A stretch of DNA of 64,000 nt. Origin: Ruminococcus sp. (GTDB taxonomy: Bacteria > Bacillota_A > Clostridia > Oscillospirales > Ruminococcaceae). The stretch lies in NCBI RefSeq assembly GCF_016283395.1, contig NZ_JAEEMU010000037.1, positions 116,105-180,104 on the forward strand, in the 5' to 3' direction. This document shows, piece by piece, positions 36,292 through 45,617 of this stretch (position 1 is its first letter; each line of letters starts with the position of its first letter). Made by a program: the position numbers and the translations under genes. The notes under the pieces were generated by a model that was given only the letters and a program-made list of their open reading frames with translations, had not been told where the DNA came from and searched no databases.

Positions 36292-38265
36292 TTATGATTC
36301 CGAACTGTTTTTACGACAGTCGTCAATAGCATAAATAAGTGCTTTAACTGCATCTGCGATCTCAACATTTTCAAGCTGAGTAGCTGCCATTGTCTGATGA
36401 CCGCCTCCGCCGAGCTGTTCCATTATTATCTGGACGTTGAGGGCTCCAAGTGAGCGCGCAGAAATATTAATAGTGTTTGCTGTTCTGTAGATCACAAACG
36501 ATGCGTCAACATCGGTTATGCTAAGTAACTCATCTGCTGCCTGAGGTGCAACTAATCTGATATCGTCTGACTCAAAATCAGCTGCTGCAATTGCACAGTG
36601 ATTATGTATCTTTGCAGATGCTACTATCTGAGTTTTTCTTCTGTAAGAATCAATTGAATTTGAGAAGAGGAGCTTTACAGCTACGGTATCTGCACCAAGT
36701 TTTTTCAGAAAAGCTGCCGCTTCAAATGTTCTGACTCCTGTTCGCATTACAAAATTCTTGGTGTCAAGCATTATTCCTGCAAGAAGAGCATCTGCGTGGC
36801 AGCTTGCGATCTTTTCATCAGAATTGTAATTAAAATACTGGATTATCTCTGTTACCATTTCAGAAGCTGATGAAGCGTATGGCTCATGGTGGAAGATAAC
36901 AGCGTCATCAATGAAATTTACTGTTTTTCTGTGATGATCCACTACAACAACAGAATGAGCTTTTTCGTAAAGTAAACGGCTTTCAACATAATCCTTATTA
37001 TGAGTATCTACAATTATGAGGATATCATTGACACCTATCATGTTTTCAGCTTCAGCTGGAGTTATGAACAGACCGCAGTCAGTTTCTGCGTCAATTGTAT
37101 CAATGAGATTGGAAGCGAGATTTTTAGTGCGGTCAACTGCTATATAAGCTTCTTTGCCAAATATTGATACAGCTCCTGCAAGTCCGCAGGCAGCTCCTAC
37201 AGAATCAAGGTCACCAAAGCGGTGTCCCATAATAAACACTCTTTCCGAACTCATTATCAGATCCTGAAGAGCGTTTGCAATGATCCTTGTCTTTGAACGG
37301 GAACGCTTTTCAACGCCCTTTGAAACTCCGCCAAAAAACCTGTATCCGCTCTCTGTTTTCACGACAGCCTGATCTCCGCCTCTGCCGAGTGCCATATCAA
37401 GACACTGACGCGCGATCTTTTCACTTTCGGAAAGGGAAGAAGCTCCCTGACCTACGCCTATAGAGAAGGTGAGAGGGTATTTTCCAGCGATCTTGATGTT
37501 TCTTGCAGCATCAAGAAGCTTGAATTTACCGTCAATAACTTCTTTAAGGTGACGATTTTCCAGAACAGCAAAGAAAGTATTTGCAGAAGTCTTTTTTATA
37601 AAGCCGTTCGTTGTGCTCATAAAGTTTTCAATGAGCTTTTCTGTCTCTACCGAAGTCTGAGCCTTTTCGCTTTCTTTAGCGTTCTGCATTATATCGTCAT
37701 AATTGTCGATTGTAATGACTACAACATTAGGATGAGATTCATCCATATTTTTCTTTATACTATAATAACTCGTATCATCGTGGAAATAGAGGACAAGAAA
37801 AGACATATCTTTTTTTGTGAACTTTTCAGTCGTAACATTATAGATACAGCCATTCAAAGGACAGAGTGCAGAGCCGTTTGCTATAAGCGACTCAAGGTCT
37901 ATCTTTACAAATCCTTCAAAGTCATGTCCGTATACATCTTGTCCAAGACCGATCTTTTCAGCAAAGATCTGATTGTACCATACAAATTTTTTATTATCAT
38001 CTATAACGGCAACAGGTGCAGGAAGTGAATTCATGAATTCGGCAGCTGAGCTTTCCAGATGCTGATTCATTTTTGATATTCGACGCATTGCGTTTCTTGA
38101 GTAGATGATAGTATAGACAATACAAGCAAAGATAAATGCCACAGCTGAAATAAGAACTATGTTAATGACTTTATCATTGTGGTCTATCAGCAGAAATGTG
38201 CTCGTCAAAGCTCCGAGTGCAAGCAAATGAAGAATCAGCAAAACTGCCGGAAATTTATTTTTCAA
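36292..38265 (-). CDS. gdpP: Cyclic-di-AMP phosphodiesterase GdpP (YybT)
   Basis: 657 residues: two membrane helices at the N-terminus (about 6-27 and 33-53), a PAS-like sensor domain (about 70-150), a degenerate GGDEF-type domain (about 170-310), and a DHH/DHHA1 phosphodiesterase domain with [32 protein letters not shown] and the C-terminal GGGGHQ. It degrades c-di-AMP, linking turgor, cell wall and stress. The start is TTG with AAGGAG upstream. Confidence 0.95.
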   Translation of the reverse strand: MKNKFPAVLLILHLLALGALTSTFLLIDHNDKVINIVLISAVAFIFACIVYTIIYSRNAMRRISKMNQHLESSAAEFMNSLPAPVAVIDDNKKFVWYNQIFAEKIGLGQDVYGHDFEGFVKIDLESLIANGSALCPLNGCIYNVTTEKFTKKDMSFLVLYFHDDTSYYSIKKNMDESHPNVVVITIDNYDDIMQNAKESEKAQTSVETEKLIENFMSTTNGFIKKTSANTFFAVLENRHLKEVIDGKFKLLDAARNIKIAGKYPLTFSIGVGQGASSLSESEKIARQCLDMALGRGGDQAVVKTESGYRFFGGVSKGVEKRSRSKTRIIANALQDLIMSSERVFIMGHRFGDLDSVGAACGLAGAVSIFGKEAYIAVDRTKNLASNLIDTIDAETDCGLFITPAEAENMIGVNDILIIVDTHNKDYVESRLLYEKAHSVVVVDHHRKTVNFIDDAVIFHHEPYASSASEMVTEIIQYFNYNSDEKIASCHADALLAGIMLDTKNFVMRTGVRTFEAAAFLKKLGADTVAVKLLFSNSIDSYRRKTQIVASAKIHNHCAIAAADFESDDIRLVAPQAADELLSITDVDASFVIYRTANTINISARSLGALNVQIIMEQLGGGGHQTMAATQLENVEIADAVKALIYAIDDCRKNSSES

Positions 38266-38286
38266 CTTAAATCTCCTTTCGGAAAA

Positions 38287-40119
38287 TCATGTCTCCATAA
38301 TTATAGGAAGTATCATAGGGCTGCGCTTTGTTTTCTGATAAATGTAATCAGAAAGTGCGTCACGAAGCTTGCCCTTGAGGGAATTCCACTCTCTTAATTC
38401 GCTTGCAGAGCAGTTAGCAAGGGTATCGGTGAGAAGTCCCTTTGCTTCTTCCATAAGTTCTTCTGACTCACGGACATATACAAATCCTCTTGATATGATA
38501 TCAGGACCTGCAACAATCTCGTTTGTGCTTCTTTCAATTCCTATAACGATTATGATAAGACCGTCCTGTGCAAGATGTTTTCTATCCCTGAGAACAATAG
38601 AGCCAACATCGCCGACGCCAAGTCCGTCAACAAGAACTCGTCCTGCGGGCACCTGAGATACGATCTTCATTGTATTGCCGTCAGTTTCTATTACATTGCC
38701 TATCTCAGCTATTATGACATTTTCATTTGGGAGTCCCATTTGTTTAGCGAGATCTGCGTGCTTTTTCAGATGCTTGTATTCACCATGAACAGGGATAAAG
38801 AATTTGGGCTTTGTCAGAGCCTGCATGAGTTTAAGTTCTTCCTGACAGGCGTGACCTGAAACGTGAACTTCATACATAGCCTCATAAACTACCTCAGCAC
38901 CGGATTTCATCAGCTCGTTAACGACTCTTGTAACAAACTTTTCGTTACCTGGAATAGGAGTTGCAGATATGATAATGAAATCCATAGGGGTAATGTTAAC
39001 CTTTTTATGGTCGTTCATTGCCATTCTGGTGAGAGCGGACATTGGTTCGCCCTGACTTCCTGTAGTTATAAGGACTATCTTTTCACTCTCATAGCGGTTC
39101 ATCATTTCAATGTCAATGAATATACCGTCGGGAACGTCAAGATATCCCAGCTCAATAGCAGTATTTATAACATTTACCATGCTTCTGCCGAATACAGCGA
39201 CTTTTCTGCCGTATCTTTCAGCGCAGTTGACGATCTGCTGAACACGGTGGATATTTGAAGAGAATGTTGCAATAATGATACGCTTTCCTTCACCTTTCTG
39301 GAAAAGCTTATCGAATGATTCACCGACTGTACGTTCGGAATGTGTATAGCCCGGACGCTCGGCATTTGTCGAATCAGCCATAAGTGCAAGGACTCCGCGG
39401 CTTCCAAGCTCACCAAATCTTGCAAGATCAATTATTTTACCGTCAATAGGGGAATAATCTACCTTGAAATCGCCTGTATGAACGATAACACCGGCAGGAG
39501 TGTGGATAGCCATACCTACAGAGTCAGGGATAGAATGGTTGACTTTTATGAATTCAACAGCCATACAACCCATTTTTACTGTTTTCTTTGGCTCTACGAT
39601 GTTAAGGTTGACCTTTCCGTAAAGTCCCTGTTCCTTGAGTTTACCCTCAATAAGCCCGATAGTAAGACGTGTAGCGTATACAGGAACGTTGATTTTTTTA
39701 AGAAGGTAGGCAAGTCCGCCAATATGATCCTCATGACCGTGAGTTATAACGATACCTCTGATCTTTTCCTTGTTGCGCTCAACATACGTGAAATCGGGTA
39801 TTACAATGTCAACACCCGGCATATCAGCATCAGGAAAGGCGAGTCCGCAGTCAAGAATGAAAATATCGTTTGAACACTCAAATACGGTCATATTCTTACC
39901 GATCTCGTTTAGACCTCCGAGAGGTATTATTTTTACAGGAGTCTTTTTGACTTCCTTTGGCTTTCTGCCTGCTTTTGGTTTGGCAGCAGCAGTTGGTTCA
40001 GCCTTTACCTTTTTTTCGGTTACTGTTTTCTCTTTCGCAGATGTTCTTTTTCTGTAGGTTCTCTTAGGCGCAGCTGCTGAATTCTGCTTCGCCTTTGTAT
40101 TTTTTTCCTTTTCGTTCAC
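38287..40119 (-). CDS. rnj: Ribonuclease J
   Basis: A 5'-3' exo- and endoribonuclease of the metallo-beta-lactamase/beta-CASP family. 610 residues. The first 60 are a Lys/Ala/Pro-rich, basic, probably disordered extension, making it longer than the usual 555. Then come the metal site HGHEDH (127-132), the beta-CASP part (LMADSTNAERPGYTHSE), VSGHACQEEL and the C-terminal domain. GTG start seven bases after GAGG. It heads the gdpP-rplI-dnaB-tilS-ftsH operon and is preceded by an unusually long leader of about 375 nt. Confidence 0.94.
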   Translation of the reverse strand: MNEKEKNTKAKQNSAAAPKRTYRKRTSAKEKTVTEKKVKAEPTAAAKPKAGRKPKEVKKTPVKIIPLGGLNEIGKNMTVFECSNDIFILDCGLAFPDADMPGVDIVIPDFTYVERNKEKIRGIVITHGHEDHIGGLAYLLKKINVPVYATRLTIGLIEGKLKEQGLYGKVNLNIVEPKKTVKMGCMAVEFIKVNHSIPDSVGMAIHTPAGVIVHTGDFKVDYSPIDGKIIDLARFGELGSRGVLALMADSTNAERPGYTHSERTVGESFDKLFQKGEGKRIIIATFSSNIHRVQQIVNCAERYGRKVAVFGRSMVNVINTAIELGYLDVPDGIFIDIEMMNRYESEKIVLITTGSQGEPMSALTRMAMNDHKKVNITPMDFIIISATPIPGNEKFVTRVVNELMKSGAEVVYEAMYEVHVSGHACQEELKLMQALTKPKFFIPVHGEYKHLKKHADLAKQMGLPNENVIIAEIGNVIETDGNTMKIVSQVPAGRVLVDGLGVGDVGSIVLRDRKHLAQDGLIIIVIGIERSTNEIVAGPDIISRGFVYVRESEELMEEAKGLLTDTLANCSASELREWNSLKGKLRDALSDYIYQKTKRSPMILPIIMET

Positions 40120-40493
40120 TATATGACCTCGCTTTCAAAAATAGGGAAAACTTCCGCATGAACGCTGCGAAAGCCAAAAATATGTAGAAAGCCCCGGAAC
40201 GGATTAAACAAAACTAACCATTATTTACCATTCTGTTTCAGAATCGGGATACAAAAATGGCTAAAATCGGCGATAAAAAGACTGACCACATACAAACAGG
40301 CGAACGTACAAACTCGTTGGTATCTGAGCCAAACCTGATGAAAATATGTGACCAATTTAATATTTGATTTCCGAAGCAAAAAAATACCGCGAATCGCCCT
40401 GCGGTTTTATATCTTAATGACGTTTTTCGCCATAAAAGCCTTTATAAATATACATAAACGTACTGCTTAAAAATGAGCAGACAGAATTATTCA
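40120..40493 (-). promoter_or_regulatory. Long 5' leader of rnj with terminator-like hairpin
   Basis: The predicted start near 40493 leaves about 375 nt before the GTG. No open reading frame of note was seen. A hairpin CTGCT and AGCAG (about 40463-40480) comes first. Then ACCGC and GCGGT (40386-40405 region) with a ten-base loop are followed on the minus strand by a run of seven T (40378-40384), resembling an attenuator about 90 nt into the transcript. The rest shows only scattered short complementarities. It matches no riboswitch that I recognise. Confidence 0.5.
40378..40405 (-). terminator. Candidate attenuator inside the rnj leader
   Basis: A 5-bp GC-rich stem (ACCGC/GCGGT) with a ten-base loop and one unpaired base before seven T on the minus strand. 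The stem is short, so strength is uncertain. Confidence 0.4.
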
Positions 40494-40500
40494 CACTATA

Positions 40501-40529
40501 ATTATACAAAAACAAAATGCTTATGTCAA
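40501..40529 (-). promoter_or_regulatory. Consensus promoter of the rnj-ftsH operon
   Basis: On the minus strand TTGACA (40524-40529), a 17-base spacer and TATAAT (40501-40506): a perfect sigma-A consensus. Between it and the AGCS gene (40530-40668) is AT-rich sequence with nothing else recognisable. Confidence 0.85.
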
Positions 40530-40668
40530 TAGCAAAAAGCCTTTGAAACCAACATTTGGCAAAATATATAAATTTTTATATTCGGTTGAATTTATTGTGG
40601 TATTAGATAATTATTATATGCTGTATAATCTCCTTATATTAAAACAAACACTAATATCAGTTATTGAC

Positions 40669-41931
40669 CTAATCAGATTGTTTTATTCTTTCCACCTTAT
40701 TTATTAGCAGGATAAGTCCTACAATGTTAATAAAAGCCATTAATCCGTTAAAAATATCGGATATAGTCCATGCTTTATCTGCTTTAATAATTATACCGAC
40801 AGCGGTAACAAGCGAAAAAACGAAGGAAAATGTATTCTTGGATAATTTATTGCTTAGAAATAAAAATGCTGTTTCTCCGCAATAATACCAGCCGATGATC
40901 GTACAAAAAGCGAATGTTGTCATTAATACAGCAATAACGAAGCATGAATTATCACCTAAAAAGTTAAGGAAAGCTTCTTCAATTGTATTGTTTTGGGACG
41001 CAGAAAGAACCGTGAGTGCGGTAAGAGTACAACAAATCATCGTATCTATAAATACTTCAAGCATACTGCACATTCCTTGTAGTTCGGCGTTTTTACAGTT
41101 ATAGGACGAGCTGTGAAGAATAGGAGAACTTCCGAGTCCTGCTTCATTTGAGAATACACCGCGTCTTATGCCTGCTGAAATAGCCTTAGATATACCATAT
41201 CCAGTTATTCCGCCTATACATTTGCTGATACCAAATGCTTCTCTGAATATACTTAGAAAAACGCTTGAAAGCTCAGAACGTGTTTTGTACAGAACAACAA
41301 TACATATTGCAGCATATAGAGTGGTGGCGAACGGAAGAAAAATCTGCGCGGCTTTTTCAATCCTTTTAGATCCTCCTCGAACTACAGGAAAAACAATAGT
41401 AAATGCAATTATTGATAAATGAAACTTGCTGATCCCTGTACAGTTTATTATACTTTCGGACATAGCATTAGCCTGTACCATTCCACCCATTCCGAATGAT
41501 GCCAGCAGACAGCAGAAGGCAAATAGTTTTGCAAGTTTTCGGCTTCCGATGCCTTTAGTCAGATATGCCATGGGTCCTTTTAACGTTTTATCACTGTATT
41601 TTGCGGAAAGCCAATTCTCAGCATATACAGTAGCCATACCGAGAAAGGCTGAGAACCACATCCAGAATACAGCCCCTGCTCCGCCAATCGCAATGGCTGA
41701 TGCAACTCCTGTAATATTGCCTGTTCCCATTGCTGTGCCAAGAGACATACAAAGTGTTTTGAACTGAGTTTTTCTTATTTCCTTGTTGCGTGAACTTCTT
41801 ATAATGTATGGGATCAATCTGAACTGGACAGCTTTCAGTTTTACAGTGTATACCATGCCGATAATTACTAGCAAAAAAATAAGACCTTTGCCCCATATCA
41901 TACCATTTATTCTTTCGAGCATATGTATCAT
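40669..41931 (-). CDS. AGCS-family sodium:alanine/glycine symporter
   Basis: A 420-residue transporter with about ten or eleven membrane helices. Family signatures: LCMSLGTAMGTGNITGVASAI (read as CMSLGTAMGTGNITG), WMWFSAFLGMATVYAENWLS, GGITGYGISKAISAGIRRGVFSNEAGLGSSP-type block (FSNEAGLGSSP) and SMLEVFIDTMICCTLTAL. Imports Ala or Gly with sodium. It lies divergent from the PH-domain pair. Its ATG follows AGGAG closely. Confidence 0.93.
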   Translation of the reverse strand: MIHMLERINGMIWGKGLIFLLVIIGMVYTVKLKAVQFRLIPYIIRSSRNKEIRKTQFKTLCMSLGTAMGTGNITGVASAIAIGGAGAVFWMWFSAFLGMATVYAENWLSAKYSDKTLKGPMAYLTKGIGSRKLAKLFAFCCLLASFGMGGMVQANAMSESIINCTGISKFHLSIIAFTIVFPVVRGGSKRIEKAAQIFLPFATTLYAAICIVVLYKTRSELSSVFLSIFREAFGISKCIGGITGYGISKAISAGIRRGVFSNEAGLGSSPILHSSSYNCKNAELQGMCSMLEVFIDTMICCTLTALTVLSASQNNTIEEAFLNFLGDNSCFVIAVLMTTFAFCTIIGWYYCGETAFLFLSNKLSKNTFSFVFSLVTAVGIIIKADKAWTISDIFNGLMAFINIVGLILLINKVERIKQSD

Positions 41932-41980
41932 TTTCTCCTGTTTTATGCGTTAAAGTTTACAATTTATCTTTAATTTTCCT

Positions 41981-42009
41981 TTTACATTAAATAATATTTG
42001 TGATATAAT
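41981..42009 (+). promoter_or_regulatory. Promoter of the PH-domain pair
   Basis: TTTACA (41981-41986), a 17-base spacer and TATAAT (42004-42009), about 30 bases before the ATG. Confidence 0.7.
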
Positions 42010-42037
42010 AAAAATATACTATGAAAGGGGGAGGAGA

Positions 42038-42490
42038 ATGAAACAATATGTACCTGACAGGCGCTGTCTCAGCACATTGCGTCTTATTATTACTGCGATA
42101 GCTGTAATTATTATTGCAGCAGCAAGATATTTTTTGCCGATGGATAACGTAGTATTTTATATAAATCTTGGTACGATAGCAGTCGCTTGCTTTGAGATGT
42201 TTGTTCATTTGCCCCTTTATTTTTCGTCAATAAGCTATATTGCAACAAAAAGCGAAGTAATAAAAAGTAGCGGCGTTTTTATAAAAGTACATCAATCAGT
42301 AAGATATTCCTCGGTTCAGTATACAACTGTTATAAGCAGTCCCTTTTCTCAGTATACGGGATTTAATTTTATAATATTCTTTGTTTACGGAGGACAGCTA
42401 AGACTGCTTTTTCTGAAACAGGCTGATGCCAAAGAAATAATCAGGCTGTCAGGAACTATTAACATAAGGGGTGACAGGCATGTACCATGA
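42038..42490 (+). CDS. Bacterial PH-domain (YdbS-like) membrane protein
   Basis: 150 residues: two N-terminal membrane helices (about 14-32 and 38-60), then one bPH2 (DUF304) module: YIATKSEVIKSSGVFIKVHQSVRYSSVQYTTV (read in parts), matching the pattern in which a helix pair is followed by a strand-rich domain with an early SSV-Y motif. It overlaps the next gene by 11 bases. Its partner is a larger protein with the same modules, the YdbS/YdbT arrangement. Function in the membrane is unknown. Confidence 0.75.
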   Translation: MKQYVPDRRCLSTLRLIITAIAVIIIAAARYFLPMDNVVFYINLGTIAVACFEMFVHLPLYFSSISYIATKSEVIKSSGVFIKVHQSVRYSSVQYTTVISSPFSQYTGFNFIIFFVYGGQLRLLFLKQADAKEIIRLSGTINIRGDRHVP

Positions 42491-43943
42491 ACACCCTATA
42501 AAGATGCTGAAATACTCCTTCAAGAACATCTGGCTTCTTGTATTTCCACTTATGCGCGGTATATACACATACCATTTTGATAAAGACTGGTTCTACAGCT
42601 GGGTGAAAGGTGCATGGTTCGATATTGCCGTACTCGGAGCTATTCTTGTTTTTGGCTTTGTCAGGTGGTTCTTTTCACGGATAGACTTCACAAGTGATGA
42701 GATAGTTCATCGTGACGGAGTTTTTGTCAGAGTCAATACGTACATTCCATATAAAAATATCAGTTCTACAACGGCAGAGCAGCCTTTTTATCTTGCTCCG
42801 TTCAAAGCGATAAGATTTCGCTGTGATACCCGTGCAGGAATATTCAAGACAGTTGACATGAAGCTTATTGTCGGGAAGAAAGCGTTTGATGCAATAATGC
42901 TTCATATGCCTGATATCAATGAAAAGAAAAAAATAGAAGGACTGCCGCAGATAAATATGCTGTCAGTACTTCTTTTTTCGATATTTTTCTCCAGTGGCTT
43001 CTCGGGCACTATTTATGTTGCTACATTTTTCTTCAAAGGTGGAGATATTGCATATAATATCATAAGTCGTTCTCTTAATATTCTTACAGCAGGTACAGCA
43101 AAAATTACAGAAAAAATGCTTCTGAAAATACCGACAGCAGCTCTTTTTATTGGTATTTTCTTCATCGTTTCATGGTTTTTGTCGTTTCTGGTGAATATTT
43201 TCAGATATGGCAGATTTGTTATAGAATGTGATAAGAAATACATGAAGATCGGCTACGGTATCCTTAACAGGAAGGAATATCGCATAAAAACTTCTCATAT
43301 CAATTATACCGATCTTAGACAAAATCTTATTATGAAAATGTTTGGTGCGGTTGCGGTAAATATTAATTGTCCGGGATATGGAGCATCAAAAAACAGACTT
43401 CCTGTGCTTTTGCCGGTGAAATTTGAAAAAAATCTCAGTAAGGAACTTAACGCGATAGGAATATACAGCGGAATAAAAAATGATTACAGTGCTCAGCCTG
43501 CGGGAATAGGCTCATATCTGCTTATACCGCTGTTGGTCACAGCTCTTATAATACCGTCACATGATTGGATAGCAGAGATGTTCCCTCGTTTTGCCGAGCT
43601 TTCTTTTTTTATTGCAGTAATGCTTGAAATTCCTTCCGTATGGTTCATAATAGTGAAGTTTACTGCTTTAATGACCAGCGGAGTTGCTTTACATGATGAT
43701 AAAATAATGATCCGCTGTTCAGTATGGACGAGATTTCACACTGTTGTTTCTGAAAAAGACAAAATAATCAAAATCGAGCTTGAGCAGAATTTATTACAGG
43801 CAATGAGCGGACGATGTGCAATGAGCATATGGTTTGAGGGAGAGGAGCACAGGAGATTTAAGATAAAAGCTATGAAAGCTGATGAAGTTCGTAAAATCGC
43901 CAAAAAGCTTGGGTATGAACTTGGAAATAAAGTTAGTGCTTGA
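42480..43943 (+). CDS. Bacterial PH-domain (YdbT-like) membrane protein
   Basis: I start at ATG 42480, eight bases after AAGGGG, giving 487 residues. It has paired membrane helices repeated three times (near 15-60, 165-240 and 345-395), each followed by a bPH2 module; the first reads FTSDEIVHRDGVFVRVNTYIPYKNISSTT (cite as DEIVHRDGVFVRVNTYIPY). This is the YdbT layout. The stop codon TGA lies within the -35 box of rnpB. B. subtilis ydbS/ydbT have been linked to resistance against an amylocyclicin-type bacteriocin; a similar envelope role here is speculative. Confidence 0.78.
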   Translation: MYHEHPIKMLKYSFKNIWLLVFPLMRGIYTYHFDKDWFYSWVKGAWFDIAVLGAILVFGFVRWFFSRIDFTSDEIVHRDGVFVRVNTYIPYKNISSTTAEQPFYLAPFKAIRFRCDTRAGIFKTVDMKLIVGKKAFDAIMLHMPDINEKKKIEGLPQINMLSVLLFSIFFSSGFSGTIYVATFFFKGGDIAYNIISRSLNILTAGTAKITEKMLLKIPTAALFIGIFFIVSWFLSFLVNIFRYGRFVIECDKKYMKIGYGILNRKEYRIKTSHINYTDLRQNLIMKMFGAVAVNINCPGYGASKNRLPVLLPVKFEKNLSKELNAIGIYSGIKNDYSAQPAGIGSYLLIPLLVTALIIPSHDWIAEMFPRFAELSFFIAVMLEIPSVWFIIVKFTALMTSGVALHDDKIMIRCSVWTRFHTVVSEKDKIIKIELEQNLLQAMSGRCAMSIWFEGEEHRRFKIKAMKADEVRKIAKKLGYELGNKVSA

Positions 43944-43968
43944 CTTTTGATGCAAAAAATGATATCAT
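43940..43968 (+). promoter_or_regulatory. Promoter of rnpB
   Basis: TTGACT (43940-43945), a 17-base spacer and TATCAT (43963-43968); start predicted at about 43975, which coincides with the first base of the RNase P RNA helix P1. Confidence 0.8.
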
Positions 43969-43974
43969 TATCAA

Positions 43975-44320
43975 GTGAGTAGACTATGCGGTAGCGGAAA
44001 CGTTTTAGTTTATGAGGAAAGTCCGGGCATCACAGAGCAGGATAGCTGCTAACGGCAGCCGAGGGCGACCTTAGGGCAAGTGCAACAGAGATATACTGCC
44101 GTCAGTATTGGCGGTGATGGTGGAAAGGCGAGGTAAGAGCTCACCAGAGTGCTGGAGACAGTACTGCTATGTAAACCCTATTCGATGCAACGTCTATTGG
44201 TGCTTGTTATCTTAACGTCTGCTCGGCGGATAATAAGTAATGACGGCTTCAGCTTGTCGGCGACGATAAGCGTAGATAAATTACCGCACACGACAGAACC
44301 CGGCTTATCGGTCTGGTCAC
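43975..44320 (+). ncRNA. rnpB: RNase P RNA (class A)
   Basis: The catalytic RNA that matures tRNA 5' ends. Recognised from GAGGAAAGTCCGGGC (near 44009-44023, P4 5' side), GAGGGCGACC, AGGTAAGAGCTCACCAG and the 3' ACAGAACCCGGCTTATCGG (P4 3' side). GTGAGTAGAC at the 5' end can pair with GTCTGGTCAC at the 3' end, with one mismatch, to form P1, which sets the limits. About 346 nt, within the class A range. It has its own promoter and terminator. Confidence 0.96.
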
Positions 44321-44326
44321 AAAAAA

Positions 44327-44350
44327 AGAGAGCATATGCTCTCTTTTTTA
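44327..44350. terminator. Intrinsic terminator of rnpB, shared with the AraC-type gene
   Basis: A 9-bp perfect stem AGAGAGCAT and ATGCTCTCT with essentially no fixed loop. An A-run is on the left and a T-run on the right, so it can act in both directions between convergent genes. Confidence 0.85.
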
Positions 44351-44358
44351 TTTATGTT

Positions 44359-45222
44359 TTAATCTCTCCACATTTTTCTGTATGAAAAGCAGGTGAGGTT
44401 TTCAGCCTTTTTAAATTGTCTTGCGAAGTAGCTTTGATCGTTAAATCCGCATAGATGAGCTATTTCTTCCACTGATTTATCAGAAAAACGAAGCAGTTTT
44501 TTTCCGTAATTTATACGTGCGTTGATGATATGCTGGAATATAGTTTTACCGTATATCCTTTTATATTCTCTTGTAAGATAGTATTTGCTTATGTAGAACT
44601 GCGATGAAAGCTTCTCCAAAGAAAGATCTTCTGTAAAATGATCGTCAATATAGTTATTGACTGCTGCAAGCTTCTGTTTAAGGGCGGAATCATATTGTTG
44701 ATCTGTTATATTTACAGAAAGTGCAAGTGTAAGTATATCAACGATATATTTGGATGTAACGATCTCTGCATCAGGTTCTTTTTTCTCATTAACTTCCAGA
44801 ATATCAGTTATTGCAGAAACGACTTTGTCAAAAAAAGCAGGTCTGAAAACATTTTTTGACTGGGAAATAAAGTAATCATAGTACTGCTGAGAAGTACCGC
44901 CGTTGAAGTGTATCCAAAGAAGCTCCCACGGATCCCTTTCCGAGCTTTTATAGAAAAAAGGAGATCTACAGTCTATAAAGAAGCAATCGCCTTTAACGAG
45001 CTGAAAGTTTTCACCGCCTATAGAGAGTTCACCTTTACCGCTTATAACTGCAACAATAAGAAATGATTCCAGAGCTTGTCTTTGTATCGCAGCAGCATCT
45101 TCGGTTTTAGCAAAGCCAACTTCCTGTACATAAAAGAAAGTATTCTTTGCAGACGGACTTGGCGTACAAATTATTCTTTTGGAAAGCTTGCTGCTGAATA
45201 TTTTATTCTCAACTTTTTCCAC
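44359..45222 (-). CDS. AraC family transcriptional regulator
   Basis: 287 residues: an N-terminal cupin-like sensor domain (about 15-170, with GKGELSIGGENFQLVKGDCFFID) and a C-terminal double helix-turn-helix (about 185-285: DLSLEKLSSQFYISKYYLTREYK and SVEEIAHLCGFNDQSYFARQFKKA; cited in parts). These regulators in Clostridia usually sense a sugar or related signal and control a neighbouring gene set. Here the neighbours give no obvious target. GTG start with AAAGGAT upstream. Confidence 0.9.
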   Translation of the reverse strand: MEKVENKIFSSKLSKRIICTPSPSAKNTFFYVQEVGFAKTEDAAAIQRQALESFLIVAVISGKGELSIGGENFQLVKGDCFFIDCRSPFFYKSSERDPWELLWIHFNGGTSQQYYDYFISQSKNVFRPAFFDKVVSAITDILEVNEKKEPDAEIVTSKYIVDILTLALSVNITDQQYDSALKQKLAAVNNYIDDHFTEDLSLEKLSSQFYISKYYLTREYKRIYGKTIFQHIINARINYGKKLLRFSDKSVEEIAHLCGFNDQSYFARQFKKAENLTCFSYRKMWRD

Positions 45223-45263
45223 GTAAGCACATCCTTTTCATAACAGAGCAATATTGTACTAAT

Positions 45264-45292
45264 ATTATATCACGAAGTAACATATAAATCAA
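45264..45292 (-). promoter_or_regulatory. Promoter of the AraC-type regulator
   Basis: On the minus strand TTGATT (45287-45292), a 17-base spacer and TATAAT (45264-45269). Confidence 0.65.
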
Positions 45293-45315
45293 TATCTGCT
45301 TGGGAATATCTGTTA

Positions 45316-45567
45316 TTATTTCAAAAAAAGCAAAGTGATAATAATTATGATCATTCCTATGAACACTAGCTTTTTTCTGTATTTTGACAAATGCTTTTTT
45401 TCTTGTTTGTCAGGAATAAGAGCGGATAAAATACGCTGAGCTTCCTTCTGGGATATTGCTTCGGGCAATATCGTTACATTTGGTCTTACATAGAGAACTG
45501 CTTTCTCAAAATAGAGACTGTCAGGATTATTGATCTCTATTATTTTCTTATTTACGCCTTTTATCAT
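45316..45567 (-). CDS. Small tail-anchored membrane protein, unknown
   Basis: 83 residues. A soluble N-terminal part of about 60 residues (IKGVNKKIIEINNPDSLYFEKA, cited in part) with a basic stretch KKHLSKYRKK is followed by one C-terminal membrane helix (about 67-82, FIGMIIIIITLLFL). No family recognised. GGAGG precedes the ATG. It lies 50 bases downstream of the OGG1-type glycosylase gene on the same strand, and may be co-transcribed with it. Confidence 0.65.
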   Translation of the reverse strand: MIKGVNKKIIEINNPDSLYFEKAVLYVRPNVTILPEAISQKEAQRILSALIPDKQEKKHLSKYRKKLVFIGMIIIIITLLFLK

Positions 45568-45617
45568 AGTACCTCCGATGAAAATATTTACCGAAAGTAT
45601 TGGCTAAAAATAAATGT

